In this document: positions 1 through 13,019 of the stretch, piece after piece
How positions within the stretch are numbered: position 1 is the first letter of the stretch
Layout: each line of letters opens with the position of its first letter
Assembly (NCBI GenBank): GCA_003342815.1
Contig: PTEX01000003.1
Span: 4,855,898 to 4,919,897, forward strand
Length of the DNA: 64,000 bases
Reading direction: 5' to 3'
Source: Eudromia elegans
Lineage: Eukaryota; Chordata; Aves; Tinamiformes; Tinamidae
The notes under the pieces: generated by a model
Told to the model about the DNA's origin: nothing
The model's input: only the letters and a program-made list of their open reading frames with translations
The model's database searches: none
Made by a program: the position numbers and the translations under genes

Positions 1-3000
1 ACAGCTGTGTTATATGAACTAATGAAAAACAGTGTTTAAAATGAAAGGGCTGGCACAACTTTATGGGGAACAGCGGTGGAAATAGCCATATGGCAATAAA
101 CGAGCTACCTGATATGGTTTATTGTTTAACTCATTACTTACTCTAGGAACTTGGGTTTATGTTTCCAAATGTGCCCCCTAATTCTGAGCCCCCTGAGACA
201 TCTACATGAACTGGATTGGTCACTCGAGCCTGAATCCGGGTGCTCCTGTGGGCACGTAGCCTTGGAGTGGGAAAGGAGCCTTTCCGAGCAGGGACTGCCT
301 GTCCCTCCATATGCTTCACAGCACAGACCACATGGTAAGCAGAGCTGCAGTTTCGAAGGTAAACAGCAAGCAATCTTGTTAAAAAATAAATAAATAAATA
401 ACTACAAGGACAAGGAAGCCTTTGGAAACAAACAAGTTTGGGTTTTGTTTTTTTTGCAGCTTGTCATTAGGGGAAAAAAAAACCCCAAAAAGAGATTTTA
501 TATTACTGCAGCTCGTTGCAGTCATACTGGCTTCCTCCTGGGTAGCTGTGATAGCTTCCTCTTCCGCGCCAACAACGTTGCGATGCAATATTCACCATAC
601 GTGAGGAACGGCGTCTCCTTTTCAAAGCAGCACAGTAATGCGCCCCGTAGCCTGTGTTTCCCGCGCGCCGCGCTCCCCCATGGAAGCGCATTTCGTGGGC
701 CGGCTGCTGGTGTGCGTGCTGAAGCCGCGGCCAAGGGAAGGCTGCCGAGCACGGAGCCCTGGCCGTGGGGCTGCACCACGGCCGGGCGGTCGGAGTGCCG
801 GCACCCGGGCCAGCAAGAGCCTCCGCGTCGGGAGCAGCTCCGCTTCCAGCACGGGAGAGGCGGCAGCGCTAGCTGGGTGACCCAGCGGTAAACCGGCTAC
901 AATGCTGCATGGCTGCAGGCCCAAGCAATAACTAACCAGCTTTATGTCAATTATTTGCTCTCCTTCTACATATAGCGAAAGCTATGGGCCGGTAATAAGC
1001 AGAAATCACGGCAGCATGTAGTGGAGCTTCGGAAATCCTTTGTGTCTTTAGCCGACTGCCAGGAGATGCGAGTGATTCTGCTCATTCCTTTCGCTGTGGC
1101 TTCCCTCTCGCACCCGCTCATGAAGGGGTGTTCCTAGGGCTGCACATCGGCTCTCATGTGGCTCTCATCAGTTTGGGTGGTTCATTCCGGAGCTCCCGTA
1201 TACTGCTAATGTGGTAATTTACCCTTACATGGGGCCTGCAAGACAGACGTGCTCTGCTGAGAGCCCTGGGAACAGGCTGCGGTTAGGCTGCATTTCCAAG
1301 TGTGGGCTGTAACCACGAAGCAGCTGGGCAGTGAAAGCAGGGCCCCTCCATCCTGCTCCAGCCATCGTGGACCCGCTCCCCGTCACCAGCTGCAGAGCTC
1401 TCTGTGGGCACGCATGGCGCTGGGAACCCGCCCCAGCTTTGGGAAGCTCTGTGCTGCTGTGCTCCCATGTTGCCTTATAGAGCTGCCCTCACCACGGGGC
1501 AGCAGGCAGCAGCACTGGTGGAGACAGAGACGGGAAGACCTTTGCGTGGCGTCGCCTCCACCGCCCCCCTCGGTGGGATCGTCAACAGTGTCCATGCAGA
1601 AGGACCATAGCGGGAGGCTCCGAGGTGCGCGGCCTCCGAGCCACTTCCACCACGCGACTACCCACATGAGAACACAAGTCCGAACCTGGTGCGTCCTGTG
1701 GGCAAGCGACTTACGGACATGAACGTTTCTTGAGCACTTCCGGAAGCGGCGCTCTCCACCCGTCACCTTGGTCTCCACTGACGAGGACTTTGAGTCCCCG
1801 TTGGGAGTTCTCACCATGTCATTTTGAGCTGCTGTGTGCGTAGAAGGGCAGCAAATACATGTCCCTGCGAGAGACGTCCCTGTGACCCCATGAGGGCCGT
1901 GGCTGGAGAAGTCTTGCTCAAAGCACGGCTTTGCCAGCACAACTCCTGAGCTGCTCTGTGTGTTTCCAGGTGCAGGTGAGACCCCACCGAATCCCAAATA
2001 TTCACTCCTTGCTGTGCACTTTGCCCAGCACAAATGGCTAACCAGAGCACAAGACAGAGGAGAATCAGGCCAGGGAGAGATGAGCTTTAATAATTCCACT
2101 GCCTCCTCAAGGAGGCAATTTGTGCAGCAGTTAAATAAAACAAACACTACTGGAAATTAACAAATACTGCACATTAATAGTGGGGGAAACCGTCGCCATT
2201 TCCAAGGTGGGACATGCATTGTTTCCCTGATGCTGCTGCAGTGCAGGGAGACTGAAATAAATCGTGGTTTAATTAAAGTCAAATGTAAATAACGGGAGAC
2301 AGAGGCAGCGCTGACGTTCTGCAGGGCGGCTCCAGAACTGCTGTCCTTAGGATGGGTGGGCAGAACTCACCTGGGGAGGCGGTTGGGAGGACATGTGGGC
2401 CCTGGAGACAAAAACCAAGCAGGCAGTGCTCTGTGTCAGGCCGACAGCTTGGTTACCCCCGTATTTCCATTGTTATTGTTATTATGGATGTGTTGGTTCC
2501 TTGTCCTCTGTCCCCAGAACTGTTCTGAAACGTTCCCGGGTGGCTCCGGGCACTGCCGCCTCAGGGCGGGCGCGGGAGCCTGAGGCACGACCCTGGTGGA
2601 CACCCAGCCGCCCTGGCCCCGCGCTCCCTGTGCATGTCCCCACAGTCCCTGCGGGAACGAGCTCCGAACTGCTCGGGAATGAAGGCACAGGAGCGGTGCG
2701 GGAGGCGGGCGCGCTCGGAGGACCGCACTGCTCCGGGGCAGCCGGCGTGCCCCATGCTGACGCCCTGCAAGGCCGCCCTGAGCAGCCTGTGGCGGTGCGT
2801 TGCTCCCCAGCCAACCCGCTTGCGATAAACCTGCACCTGGCACCGGGTCTGGGCTCCTCTGACAGGGAGCGAGGAGGGGAAGGAGGAGCGCAGAGCACGG
2901 GGCCAGCGCCCCGCCCGTGCTATGGCCGTGGATGAGCAGTGCCGAATGCTCCGTGTGTCCACACAGCGTGCGTGATGGGCAGGGGCAGCAGCACACTCCC

Positions 3001-6000
3001 TGGGAAGCAGTCCTGGTTGACCTGTGACTTAGGCAGGGCTCTCTGTTTAAGCAGCTCCTTCTATTTAACAGCTTCAAATACCCTACGCTGTGGGAAGTCA
3101 GTCAGACCGGGTCCGGTTTGCCGGCCGAGGTCTGAGTTTCAAGGGTAGGGGCTGTCCTGCCGCACACGGTGGCAGGACTTACCCAGCGCGGCTCCGCAGC
3201 AGGCTGCGTCTTTACGTGGTTATATTTAGCTCTTCTGATGCTTATCTGAACTGCAGCTGAGTACAGGGAAACAGATCCTGAACGCATATCTGTGCAAGCA
3301 CGAAGAGTAGCAGCAGCAGCAAGAGTAATGCCTAACTATTGCATCTTCCTGCCCGAGGAATTCAGCAATTTGCCTGTTTTACAGGCATCTGTGTGTCATA
3401 TTTTCCACAACAGCTTCTGCCTGGATAATCCCTACAAGCCAGGAAATCTGCCTCTATAGAAGGTGCCTGTGAAGCTGATCATACAGAACATATGACCATG
3501 TGCATAAAATGAACATACCAAAATCTAGAGTATATTTGCTTCCTTTGATATCATTTGATTACAATTCCTTTTGTGTTATCTGCAGCAATAGGATCAAAAA
3601 AATGCAGAGTGACTTACCAAAAATATATCTCCACACGATTATTTGTGAATAAAAGTCACGTTTTCCTATACTATTTATGGACATGTTTGCTTGTAAACCT
3701 ATTTAAAACATCCCTCTAAGCTTTCTGAGGTTTCCTTGCACCCCTCGTAGCTCTTTCTGCCGCAGAACAAAGCTGACATCTCCAGATGGCAAACACACAC
3801 GTGGAAAGACGGACTGTCACTCAGAGACACGTGGGAAGCGCTGGTGGAAGCTGCGTGCGCGGGGCTGGAGGGTTTTCACTCGCGGAGTGGAAGTTCCCCT
3901 GCGTGCGCCGCTGATGCTGGCGCGATGGATCTCGCCGTGGGCAGCGAGCTGCTCTCAGTGCTTCGCTGCCCACAAAACAGCACTTATTCCTGGAGTGCTG
4001 TGTACCCAGGAAATCACACGGTAAATCCAACCACAAACTGCACAGAGTGTGCGATAAAATGCAGCATGTCTTCAGTGATGTGCAAGAAGCACGTGCACGG
4101 CTGGCAGAGCAGGTACAGGTCTGAGCCGCTCGGCTGAGTCAATGTTTGAGTGTGTCACAGTTTTCAGAATCTCCTTTTATACAATCACATAACTCTGACT
4201 GTAAGTTTTACTTGGCAATTTTACATTATAATGGCTCCTTTGTTGCTCCTAGCAGCAACATATATACAACAAATCCGTTCAGAAAGAAAATGCTTTCTAT
4301 CATACCAGAGTTTCCCTTATTATTAGGATGAGGAACTACGCACAGGAAGAAGTCCTTCTTTCAATTTTTTACCAGTACTGTTAGTCTCCTCTAGATATTG
4401 GCAGGGGTGGGAGGGGATCTGCCAAAATGCATTACACATTTTGTCTCAGCTGTAGTGACAGAAGGCATTCAGCGCGAGCTGTGCAATTCAGAGCATCTAC
4501 GGATGGGAGAAAGAGTTCATTCAAAACAGTGAATAGCTAGTCTGAACTTTGCACATCCCCCAGACTGAAATGGAGTTATAAGTAAAATATTTGATGAAGT
4601 TTCTGCAGAGGAGAGGCTCAGCAGCCTCCCCCTTCCCTTATGCCAGCTCAGCACAGAGCTGTGGGTAGTGCCTGCCTCATGCCGCTGGCTCCCGCTCTGC
4701 CGTGACGCTCGCGTCGGAGTCCCATCGCTTCCAGGGATGTGTCCAAGCAGAGACTCCTGGCTAAACGGCGCGCCTGCCTGTCAGGACTGCACGTCCGAGC
4801 GCTTTAGCTCAGGCCACTCGTATGCGTTTTTTTCCCCAGACATCACTGTCCACTACCAGGGTTTACTGTCAGCATTGCAGTTTTGCTTATTCCTAAACTG
4901 TGCTTAAAGCACCGGTTTGGGAAGGGCTGTAGTGTGAGCTAATGAGCAGTTGTCGAGCGGATCCGCACAGTCCCACTTGCAGGGGACGTGTGCCGTGAGG
5001 AGAGCCCTCATCTCTGTCCTGCACTGTACTAGGGTCACTTCTACGCCTGCCTGCACAGCAAGACCGAACGAAGCACAGCCACGGTGTCACGTACAAGCCC
5101 AAAATAGCTACAATGGTGCTAGCAATTAGACATGCGACGAGAGCTGTACGCTCATTCATTCCCCTAGCAGAATATTTTCTGTGGTGAAAACTGCATCTAC
5201 TCCTGTAGCTGCCAGTGTGAATCATTTTTGAGGTGAACAAGCGTGGAGGAGCCTCAGGCGTGGACAAGCTCGGGACATGGCCCCGGGCGGTCCCTCCAGC
5301 TGGGGCCCCACAGTGGCTGGTGCTGCGCGGCGGGAGAGAGCGGCAGGGCACGGAGGCTGTGGGGACGGCCCAACTAACCCTGTGTGAAGCTCTCTGCGCT
5401 CCTGCAGCGCTGCTTGGCAGCCGGCGTAGCCCTCCACGGCCCTGCTGGGCACCAGCACAGCCTGGAGCTGGGCACACGCAGGAAGAGCCCATCACGGGGA
5501 GCCCTCGGCCGTGTCGTCAAAGAGCGCCTCGGGGACGAGGTGCCGGCGTTTCGTTGGGCTTTCGGGGCTTGCATGTTTCTTTTACACCAGAATGGCTTTG
5601 TGAGGAAGCACACTCCAGACTTACATTCACTTCAAGAAAAGCCGCCCTTGGTTTAATATTCTGCCACTCCAGCTGCCAAGGCGTCAACGAGTACAGCGCT
5701 GAGAGTTCCACAGCTGAATGATTCTAGCAATAAGAATGTGTATGGGAATCTCAGGAAAACCTTAACCATCTCCATTAACCCTTGGTTTTTGTAGCTCAGT
5801 TCCTGCTCCAGTGCCCCACGTTGCCTGCACCAGACTACACAATGCCCAATGGTGATAAGAATACATATGAAGAGAGAGTGATGCTGCAAGGAAGAAACTA
5901 ATCACAAAGCTGGAATTGCCACAAGAGGTTTTCCTTTGGGTGCTTTGGAAGTATTCTGTATGTGTGTGTCAGGACAGGTCTGTTTTGAGGTAATGGTTCC

Positions 6001-9000
6001 AACATACAATGTCTGGCTCTCCTTGTTTCTAGCATTGTTGCTTATGGATGCTTGCCTCCTCACACACCACACTGCAGCTTCGAGTTCACCACTGGTTTGC
6101 CCAGCTTGGCTTATTCAGCCGAATGATAAACAAACGCAGTGAAACCCCCAGGACAGAAGAGCAATGGGCTGTGGCAGGACCAGTGCCAAACTGCCCTCTC
6201 AGAGTCCAGTGTCCAAGAAGAAACACGAATTTCAAGTAGGAGCCATGTTAAAGCAGATTATGGGGGAACGTGTGTGAAGAGTGCACAGGAGGGGACTTCT
6301 AAACTCCATGAACTCATAATTCTGACGATACATAACTGAGCGAAGTGAGCAAAGACTTACTAGCTGAAGGTGCTGATCTAATGTGTGTTTTACAGGAAGA
6401 TTGTCGTGAAAGTCAATAATATTAAGTGCTTTATAAAATGGTTAATTAACTGAAAAAAGGGTATTTTTCCCTTGAGCAAATTGCCTTAAAAATGCCAGCC
6501 TTCAGGGTCCTGCCTTCACGGCTACAGTAGCCTGATGTCAGCAGTGCAAGTTTGTAAAGTTTCTGGTCAATCTTGCAGTCAGGGCTTTGTTTATAAGCTC
6601 TTTGGGCATAATTTCACTGCAAAGTCAACCTGAGCTATAACTTATTCCAGTTGTAATTGGAATCTCTTCCTCACAGAAACATATTAAGCCGAGGTCTGCG
6701 GGTGCTTTTGATTTGAGGCAGCGAGGCTAAGGGGAAGATAGAGGCCAGTGTTAAAGGGAGCCTCTCTTGTCAGCTGCTCTGCATTGCGAGCACAGATTTG
6801 TACCATTTGAATGCTGCTGCTCTTCCAAAGCCTCCCCATCAGTCCTTTCTTATTCCCGGGAGGGATTCTGCTAATGCCTGGGACAGAATTAATAGCACAG
6901 TCAGCTCACGGCGCTGCTAGGAACCATTAAGGTTCTCAGAAATCTCAGAGAAGAGTTTCACAGTAGGAAGTTTTTATGGGTAAAACTGGCTTTAATTGTT
7001 CCCGTCCCATCATCCTTCCTCCGCTGTGCCCTTCTCCAGCACTGCCTGTTTCTGCTGATCCAACGTTTTGAAGAGCCCTGAGAAGGACAAGTCTGCAGAG
7101 CAGAGCCCGCCAGCCGCAGCGGGGCCCGCGGAGCCCCAGGCCGATGCCCTGCAGGGTTGCGGGGCGGCGGGAGGCAGCGGGAGGCAGCGTCAGGCAGTGG
7201 GTCACGAGCCCCAGCGCGGCACCGCTGCTCAGCACCTGCGTCCTGAAGCGGAGCCTCCCACTCCAGGCACGAGCAGAAGCAAGGGTTTAGCTGCCCTCCG
7301 CCTGAACGGTGCTGCCCAGACGGGAGAGGGCAAATCTTCCGTGAGGATGAACGTCTCCTGCAAGCAGAGAGCATGGTTATGGATAGCTATAGCGAGGGTC
7401 CCATGAGAGGAATTCATATGTGTGAAAAGAGGTAGCTCCCGTAGCGCTTCACCTGTCACATCCCTTCTGCAGGTCTGCATCCCACCATGGCACAACACTC
7501 GATTCCCAGGTGGGAAATGCTCACGCAGAGCCAGCTGCAAGGTCTCCCCTGCTCCCTTCCCCTCCGTCCGCGCCTCCCACTCCAAGGAAAGAGTGAAGAG
7601 CTGCAGGCAGGAGCTTCTCCTGCTCCAGCCAGAACTTGTTTCTCCAGGCGTCTTCAGAGCCCTCTATCAGGAGGAGGTTTGTGACACGACCTCTGGTTCT
7701 CACTCTGAATTATGCATGTTTAATAGCACCCGAGCATCTCGTGAAATCTACTGCATCGGGCATTGTTCAAACACAGCAAAAACGTATTCCTGCATCGAAG
7801 GGGTTGCAGCCTAAAGGGCTGTTTTTCATTACCTGCCAAGGGTGAGTTCAACTCTACACAAAATATACAGCAAAACACAGTTGCTAATGTGATGGAAATT
7901 ATTACTCTGCAATAATTTATGGATCTCGTTTGTTGACTTTGCTATTGGGAAATTCACTGTCTAAATGCCTTGCCTTGATTTAATATGGGAGAAGCAGGCT
8001 CTGCTAATAGGTGGTTATGAGAAAAAATAAGCAGGCTGTGTAAAGGAGAGCTTGAAATAAGCCACTACTTCAGTAAATGCTTGCAGATTTTTAAAAATAA
8101 TAAGGGGGAAAAAAACAACAGAAAAGAAGGACACAAGCAGATCAGAAAGACTGCCTTAGCTGCAAGGGAGCCGTGCACTAGAATCAGGCTGTCGCAGGCA
8201 TGATTTTTTAGAAGGAAGAAGGGAAGGTCTTTAAAGAAGCTACACCTACTCGTCCTGTTCTTAGGGGCTAAAAAAACATGAGAGAGATGAAGTTTGCTGT
8301 TTTTTAAAACCTTTTGCTGATTACAGGCTCCTGCAGAGGAAAATGGCAAGGCTCAAACCTCCTACCTATTGAGCAGGTACTGCTAATGGACAGCACAGTG
8401 TTGTCCAGGGCTAGAATAAGAGCAGGAAACCCGAGGCACGCGGGAGGTACTCGTAACAGCACATGGGTTCATATCTGATGAGATTAGATGAAACAGGGGA
8501 GCAGAAGGCAAGACACACAGCCACTATCTATGGCCATTGCAGCTTCCCCAAAATGTTTTGGGGCCCGGCGGCCTTGGTACTGCTTCTACCCAGAGGTGAG
8601 CAAGGCTGGTGCTTGCTCAGGTTGCTGTGATCCCATGGAGTCAGCTCTGGACCCCGGGGGACAAATTTCTCCATGATTTTGGTCAAGTTTACTCCAAACA
8701 CAACTAGACCCGGAGCTTTCTTCTGCCTTCCTACAGTGCGGGACACCTTCCTAGTGATCTCCCCGTGCTGCCCTACCGACCGTGGCTCTTCTGTGTTCAC
8801 TGCAGATAGGCTTGTTTCAGCAGAACTGTCCAGAGACGTGTCCAGGTGACAAACAACTGCTTTGTTTTCCAATTACTTCCATTGAAAGTACAGCAATAAG
8901 CAGGGCTTTTTTTCAGGAAGTGCAGAGAGAGGCAGGGAAATTGGACCAAATATGAATAGGATTTTCTTTTGAACCTGAGGTATATGCCGGAAGTGGGCCA

Positions 9001-11030
9001 AAAGTCTTTTCTCATAGAATTTCAAGCTTAATATCCAGTGTCATCTCCATTTCACATACTCTAACACTTGAAATCAGCAGACGAATGGAGGTTTTTTGCA
9101 GGCATCACATGCATGGAAAACCCGCAAGATCCCACAGGATGGGCTACTCCCGGCCTTCGCTTTATACCTACATGGCTGCCACGAGGACGTCCGCGGGCCG
9201 TGCGGGGAGCCGGCAGCGACCCGTGGTGCGAGCAGGGAGCCGAGGCGCTGGCTGCCCGCAGCTCGGCGGGGCACCGAGGTTCACCCGCGCTCCCGAGGGG
9301 AGACGGAGCAGGGCCCGGGGAAAGGGACGGGCTGAGGCAGCAGGTCCAAGGAAGCTTCCGCTGGTCCCGCCGGAGTGCGCGGGGAATACTCACGCGGAGG
9401 GCACGAAGAGCGGGGACGCAGCAGCTTGATCGGCCAGGCACTAGAAGGACGAGCGGAGCTAAAGGCCACTTTTGTGCCTAAAAAGCGGAAGGAGCAGCAG
9501 CAATGTCAGCAAAATGCGACGGTGTAACGCCTAGCCTTGCTATAGCAAGCAGCACTCCTGAAGTAAAGTCCGGAGGTAATTAAGGAGAGATAAACAGGAA
9601 CAATACAGAAAGTACATTGGAATTGAGACTCTTGTGTCGAGACAAAATAAGCATATCTAAGTTTCCTAGGAATGACAGTCTGCATTTCCAAAAGCAGCTA
9701 GCACTGATGTCTTAACCTGAGCATCCCAAACTGCGAAAAGCGTCGACACATCGACATTCACTCCGAGAGCCAGCACGAGACTCGAGACGTTCCTGCTTAT
9801 TAATTCAGTGTGCTTCAGTGTGTTTGGATTTTTCAAGTTGTGAGATAGTAAATACACTCGTGTCACTTAGCAACCTGCGCTGCTTCCCAGGAATGCCTTT
9901 TGTTCCTGGAAATCCGCTATGAAGGCAGGTTACAAAATGATTTCTGAGGGAATCCGAGCCCATCTTACTTGGATGGTGCTCTGGCCTCTCCCCACCCTGC
10001 GCTGCAAAGTGTGCGTGGAGGAAATAATCTACTTGCTGGGCATCGCTCAGTGACACTCGATCGTCATGAAGAGCAGCTCTGCACGTTTGACAGATATGAC
10101 AGGAGTTTCCGTGGAAGATAAAAGACATGAGAAACGGCCACGGAAACAAAGGACTGGAAGGGACCTCTCGGCCCTGGGTTCACAGAGCTCACAGCCCTCT
10201 TGCCTTTTTATAAACAGCACTACAATCACTTGGCTGTTATGATGCAACACCCCCTAGCCTCCCTCACGAGCCCATCAGTTTGATTTATCCTAACGCGCAG
10301 CTCCGAGCCCGACACCGCACCCCACGCCTCCAGCACGAGCCTTTGGAAGGTTCCCAAACCCCGGCGCGGTCCCCGCGCCCCACGCAGGGCCACAGGTTCT
10401 GCACCCACGTGGGACCCACGGAGAGGCGTCCTCAGAGGCGCCTCTGCTTCCCTGCCGGCGACGACACCCGACTCCAGAATTCAAAGGTAGGAGTCACATA
10501 CCCGTGTTTACCCTGCCAGGATCAATACGGGAGATAAGATATATAAGTTGCTCTTTATATTTTGCAATCAAACGTAACCTTAGGGAGCCCTATAAAAATA
10601 CAGGTAAATTCTATAGATAGCCACAGCATTAACACGGCTAGGATGTGTTTATGAAAGCAGCAGATTACATCCTTAGGTCAAGGGGATCGGAGAGTCCACT
10701 AAAAAACTAAAAATACACAAAGAATGCCTTATAAAAATGTGGGCAGGTAAGCATAAAGCGAGATGAGGAATAACAATATACAGAAAGGAAATAACTACTT
10801 CTTGCGCTGTAACCTCCTGGTAATAGAGCAGGTAACATTTCACAGCGGTAATTTCGGCAGTCCCAGGACGGAAGCGGACAACGCGGAGAAATGCATCAAT
10901 CTCTGGGCACAAAACCGAAAACCAGAATAACGGCCGGGATTTGTGAATATCCCTAGGGAAACACAAACGCGCGCGTTTCCTTGACGGGTAAAACTAATAA
11001 CCCCGGTCAGCAGCCGCCAGCTTCAGTGGC
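1..11030. other. Gene-free stretch left of FRAT
   Basis: No coding exon, RNA gene or intact mobile element could be supported here on either strand. Base composition is mixed: several GC-rich, CpG-containing patches (about 640-880, 2,540-2,900, 5,240-5,540, 7,090-7,260, 9,170-9,440 and 10,290-10,470) alternate with ordinary AT-richer DNA. The open frames in these patches follow the GC content, occur on both strands at once, and match no family I know. A short CAG run lies near 3,308-3,324. Genes with very short exons could be missed. Confidence 0.6.
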
Positions 11031-11135
11031 CTTAGCCCTGACACCCCCCATCCGCCGGCACTGAAATTCTCCATTGGAGCAGATCTAAGGACGGGGTTTG
11101 TGTCGACGACCTAAGGATCCCATGCGGGTCCGTTG

Positions 11136-11230
11136 GCGCGCGCGGACGGGGCCACCCCGGGGAGGGGGGAGAGATGGCGGTGGAGCCACCATCTCCCCCC
11201 CCTCCCCGGGGTGGCCCCGTCCCCGCGCGC
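11136..11230. repeat. GC-rich near-perfect inverted repeat (hairpin) upstream of FRAT
   Basis: The left arm (about 11,136-11,177) and right arm (about 11,188-11,230) are reverse complements over roughly 42 bases with only a few mismatches, around a spacer of about 10 bases. The core ggggccaccccggggagg near 11,149-11,166 reappears reversed as cctccccggggtggcccc near 11,201-11,218. It sits about 375 bases upstream of the FRAT start codon inside the CpG island. It could form a very stable hairpin, and could also be a fold-back assembly artefact. Confidence 0.85.
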
Positions 11231-11602
11231 CCCCTTGGCCCCGCCCCCCGTCCCGAGGTGCGGGGTTTGAAAGCGGGCGACACCACTCGGCGCGCGGCCG
11301 TGGGGGGAGCGCGCGCGGCGCGGGGCGGTGAAGGGGGCATGCAGGGAGCCCCCTCCGCCGCGGCCGCCGCCACCGGGTCCGCGGCGCTGCCGAGGCGGCC
11401 CGAGGGCGGCGCGGGGGCTCCCGGCGGCGGCGAGAGTGGCGCGTGGCCCCCCCCCCGCGGGCGGCGCGGTGGGAGGCGCCCGGCGGGCCGCGTCACCCAT
11501 TGTTTACAAACGGAGCGGAGCGGGCCGGGCTGCAGCGCGGAGCGGAGCCGCCGCGGTCGCGTGCGGCTCCCTCGGCGCTCGCCCCGGGGCGGCCTCGTCG
11601 CG

Positions 11603-12517
11603 ATGCCGTGCCGGTCGGGCGAGCGCTTCCTGCTGCTGGAGCGGCCCGTGGGGCCCGCGGGCTCCAAGGAGGTGGACGCGCTCGTGGCCAANNNNNNNNN
11701 NNNNNNNNNNNNNNNNNNNNNNNNNNNNNNNNNNNNNNNNNNNNNNNNNNNNNNNNNNNNNNNNNNNNNNNNNNNNNNNNNNNNNNNNNNNNNNNNNNNN
11801 NNNNNNNNNNNNNNNNNNNNNNNNNNNNNNNNNNNNNNNNNNNNNNNNNNNNNNNNNNNNNNNNNNNNNNNNNNNNNNNNNNNNNNNNNNNNNNNNNNNN
11901 NNNNNNNNNNNNNNNNNNNNNNNNNGCAGGACGAGGACCCGCAGCGGCTCCTGCAGCAGCTCATCCTCTCCGGGAACCTCATCAAGGAGGCCGTGCGGCG
12001 GCTCCAGCTCGCGGCCGCCGCCGCCGCCGCAGCGGCCTCCGCGGCGTCCAGCGGCAGCGCCTCCAGTAGCGCCGGCCGGGGGGGGGCCCGCGCCCTCGGA
12101 CTCGCGGGCGGCCGGGCCGGGCCGGGGGGCTCCCGCACCCCCCGCGGTGACCGCCCGGACCCGCCGCCGCCTCCCCCTTCCTTCCTTCCTCCCCCGCGGG
12201 GCTCCTCCTCCTCCTCCCCGCGCGTCGCGGAGCCGCCGGGGGTCGCGGCGCCGCCGGCGCGGGAGCCATTTGCAATAACGGGCGGGAGCCGCGCGGGGGG
12301 CGCCCGTCGTTTCCCCCCTTATTTTTATTATTTTTCCGTTGTTCCCCGTGGTGACTGTATGGAACCCTCCCTTTTTTTTTTTTTATGTTTCCCGTTTTTA
12401 AATGTGAATCTCTCAAGCTGGAAGGCAGCTGGACTCATCACTGTAAAGCCTGGCGCGTCCGCGGAGCCCGAGGCGCGTTGCCCACGTAAGGTAGCCGAAA
12501 CAAGTTTATTTCTTTAA
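11603..12517 (+). CDS. FRAT: FRAT-family GSK3-binding protein (single exon, gapped)
   Basis: FRAT/GBP proteins bind glycogen synthase kinase 3, displace it from Axin and so stabilise beta-catenin in Wnt signalling. Two family hallmarks are visible. The N-terminus begins MPCR, then FLLLE and the EVDALVA segment (residues 1-29). After the gap, DPQRLLQQLILSGNLIKEA and the following VRRLQ (residues about 112-135) match the GSK3-binding helix of human FRAT1/FRAT2 nearly residue for residue. As in mammals there is no intron. The 234 unknown bases (11,692-11,925) happen to keep the frame, but their length may be nominal. After the helix come an alanine run and then low-complexity Gly/Pro/Arg/Ser sequence that does not match either mammalian FRAT tail; the first in-frame stop is at 12,515-12,517. 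The true end could be nearer if a G or C homopolymer is miscounted near 12,075-12,085. I cannot tell FRAT1 from FRAT2. Confidence 0.88.
   Translation: MPCRSGERFLLLERPVGPAGSKEVDALVAXXXXXXXXXXXXXXXXXXXXXXXXXXXXXXXXXXXXXXXXXXXXXXXXXXXXXXXXXXXXXXXXXXXXXXXXXXXXXXXQDEDPQRLLQQLILSGNLIKEAVRRLQLAAAAAAAAASAASSGSASSSAGRGGARALGLAGGRAGPGGSRTPRGDRPDPPPPPPSFLPPPRGSSSSSPRVAEPPGVAAPPAREPFAITGGSRAGGARRFPPYFYYFSVVPRGDCMEPSLFFFLCFPFLNVNLSSWKAAGLITVKPGASAEPEARCPRKVAETSLFL
11692..11925. other. Assembly gap (234 N) inside the FRAT coding region
   Basis: A continuous run of N separates the N-terminal and GSK3-binding parts of FRAT. In mammals the equivalent segment is proline- and alanine-rich and variable in length. 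The surrounding GC content suggests a sequencing dropout. Confidence 0.99.
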
Positions 12518-12697
12518 AAAAAGAAGAAGAAAAAGGCAAAACCCCGAGAACCCTCCTCCTCCTCCTCCCCCGGACAAGCGCAATGGCCGGCGCCCCGCGG
12601 CGGCTGTTGGTTCACCCTATGCACTTCGTAGCGGAGTGTCGCGTGCGTTCCTGCGTGTGCAGGGCTTAGTGTCGTGGCGAGCCTGTGTGTGGTGCCC

Positions 12698-12703
12698 AAT
12701 AAA
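12698..12703 (+). terminator. Likely polyadenylation signal of FRAT
   Basis: A canonical AATAAA lies about 180 bases after the first in-frame stop of FRAT. It is followed within 50 bases by T-rich and GT-rich DNA (tgttttct, then gagcgtgtgtgcg), the usual arrangement around a cleavage site. A second AATAAA near 13,301 is a possible alternative. Confidence 0.6.
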
Positions 12704-13019
12704 CGTGCTCTGTTTTCTACGGGCGCCTCCGAGCGTGTGTGCGCGGCGGCGGCGGCGGCTCCGCTCCGTGTGCCCGGCGGGCTCCGCGTGCCCGGCGCCC
12801 TCCCCAGCGCAGCCCAGCCCCGCTCCGCCGCTGCGGGCGCCCAGGGAAGGAGGGAAGGGGCCGCGCGCGGGGCCCTTTGTTCGGGACGCGGCTCCTCGCG
12901 GGCGCCCCGCGGGGACAGGGGCGGGCGGCGGCGGCGCCTCCGCGGAGCTGCGGGACGCCGGTGTGAGACCGGCCCGAAGAGCCTCCCTCGGGCGCGCCAT
13001 CCCGCGCTAGCTGCTTCTG

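Noticed and set aside
1383-2147. Long open frame on the - strand (254 codons)
   Set aside because: No recognisable domain, several overlapping open frames on both strands, and cysteine/serine/arginine-rich composition typical of GC-rich non-coding DNA.
10147-10180. Possible CR1 scrap (ggactggaagggacctctc)
   Set aside because: One short word only; flanks do not continue the CR1 sequence.
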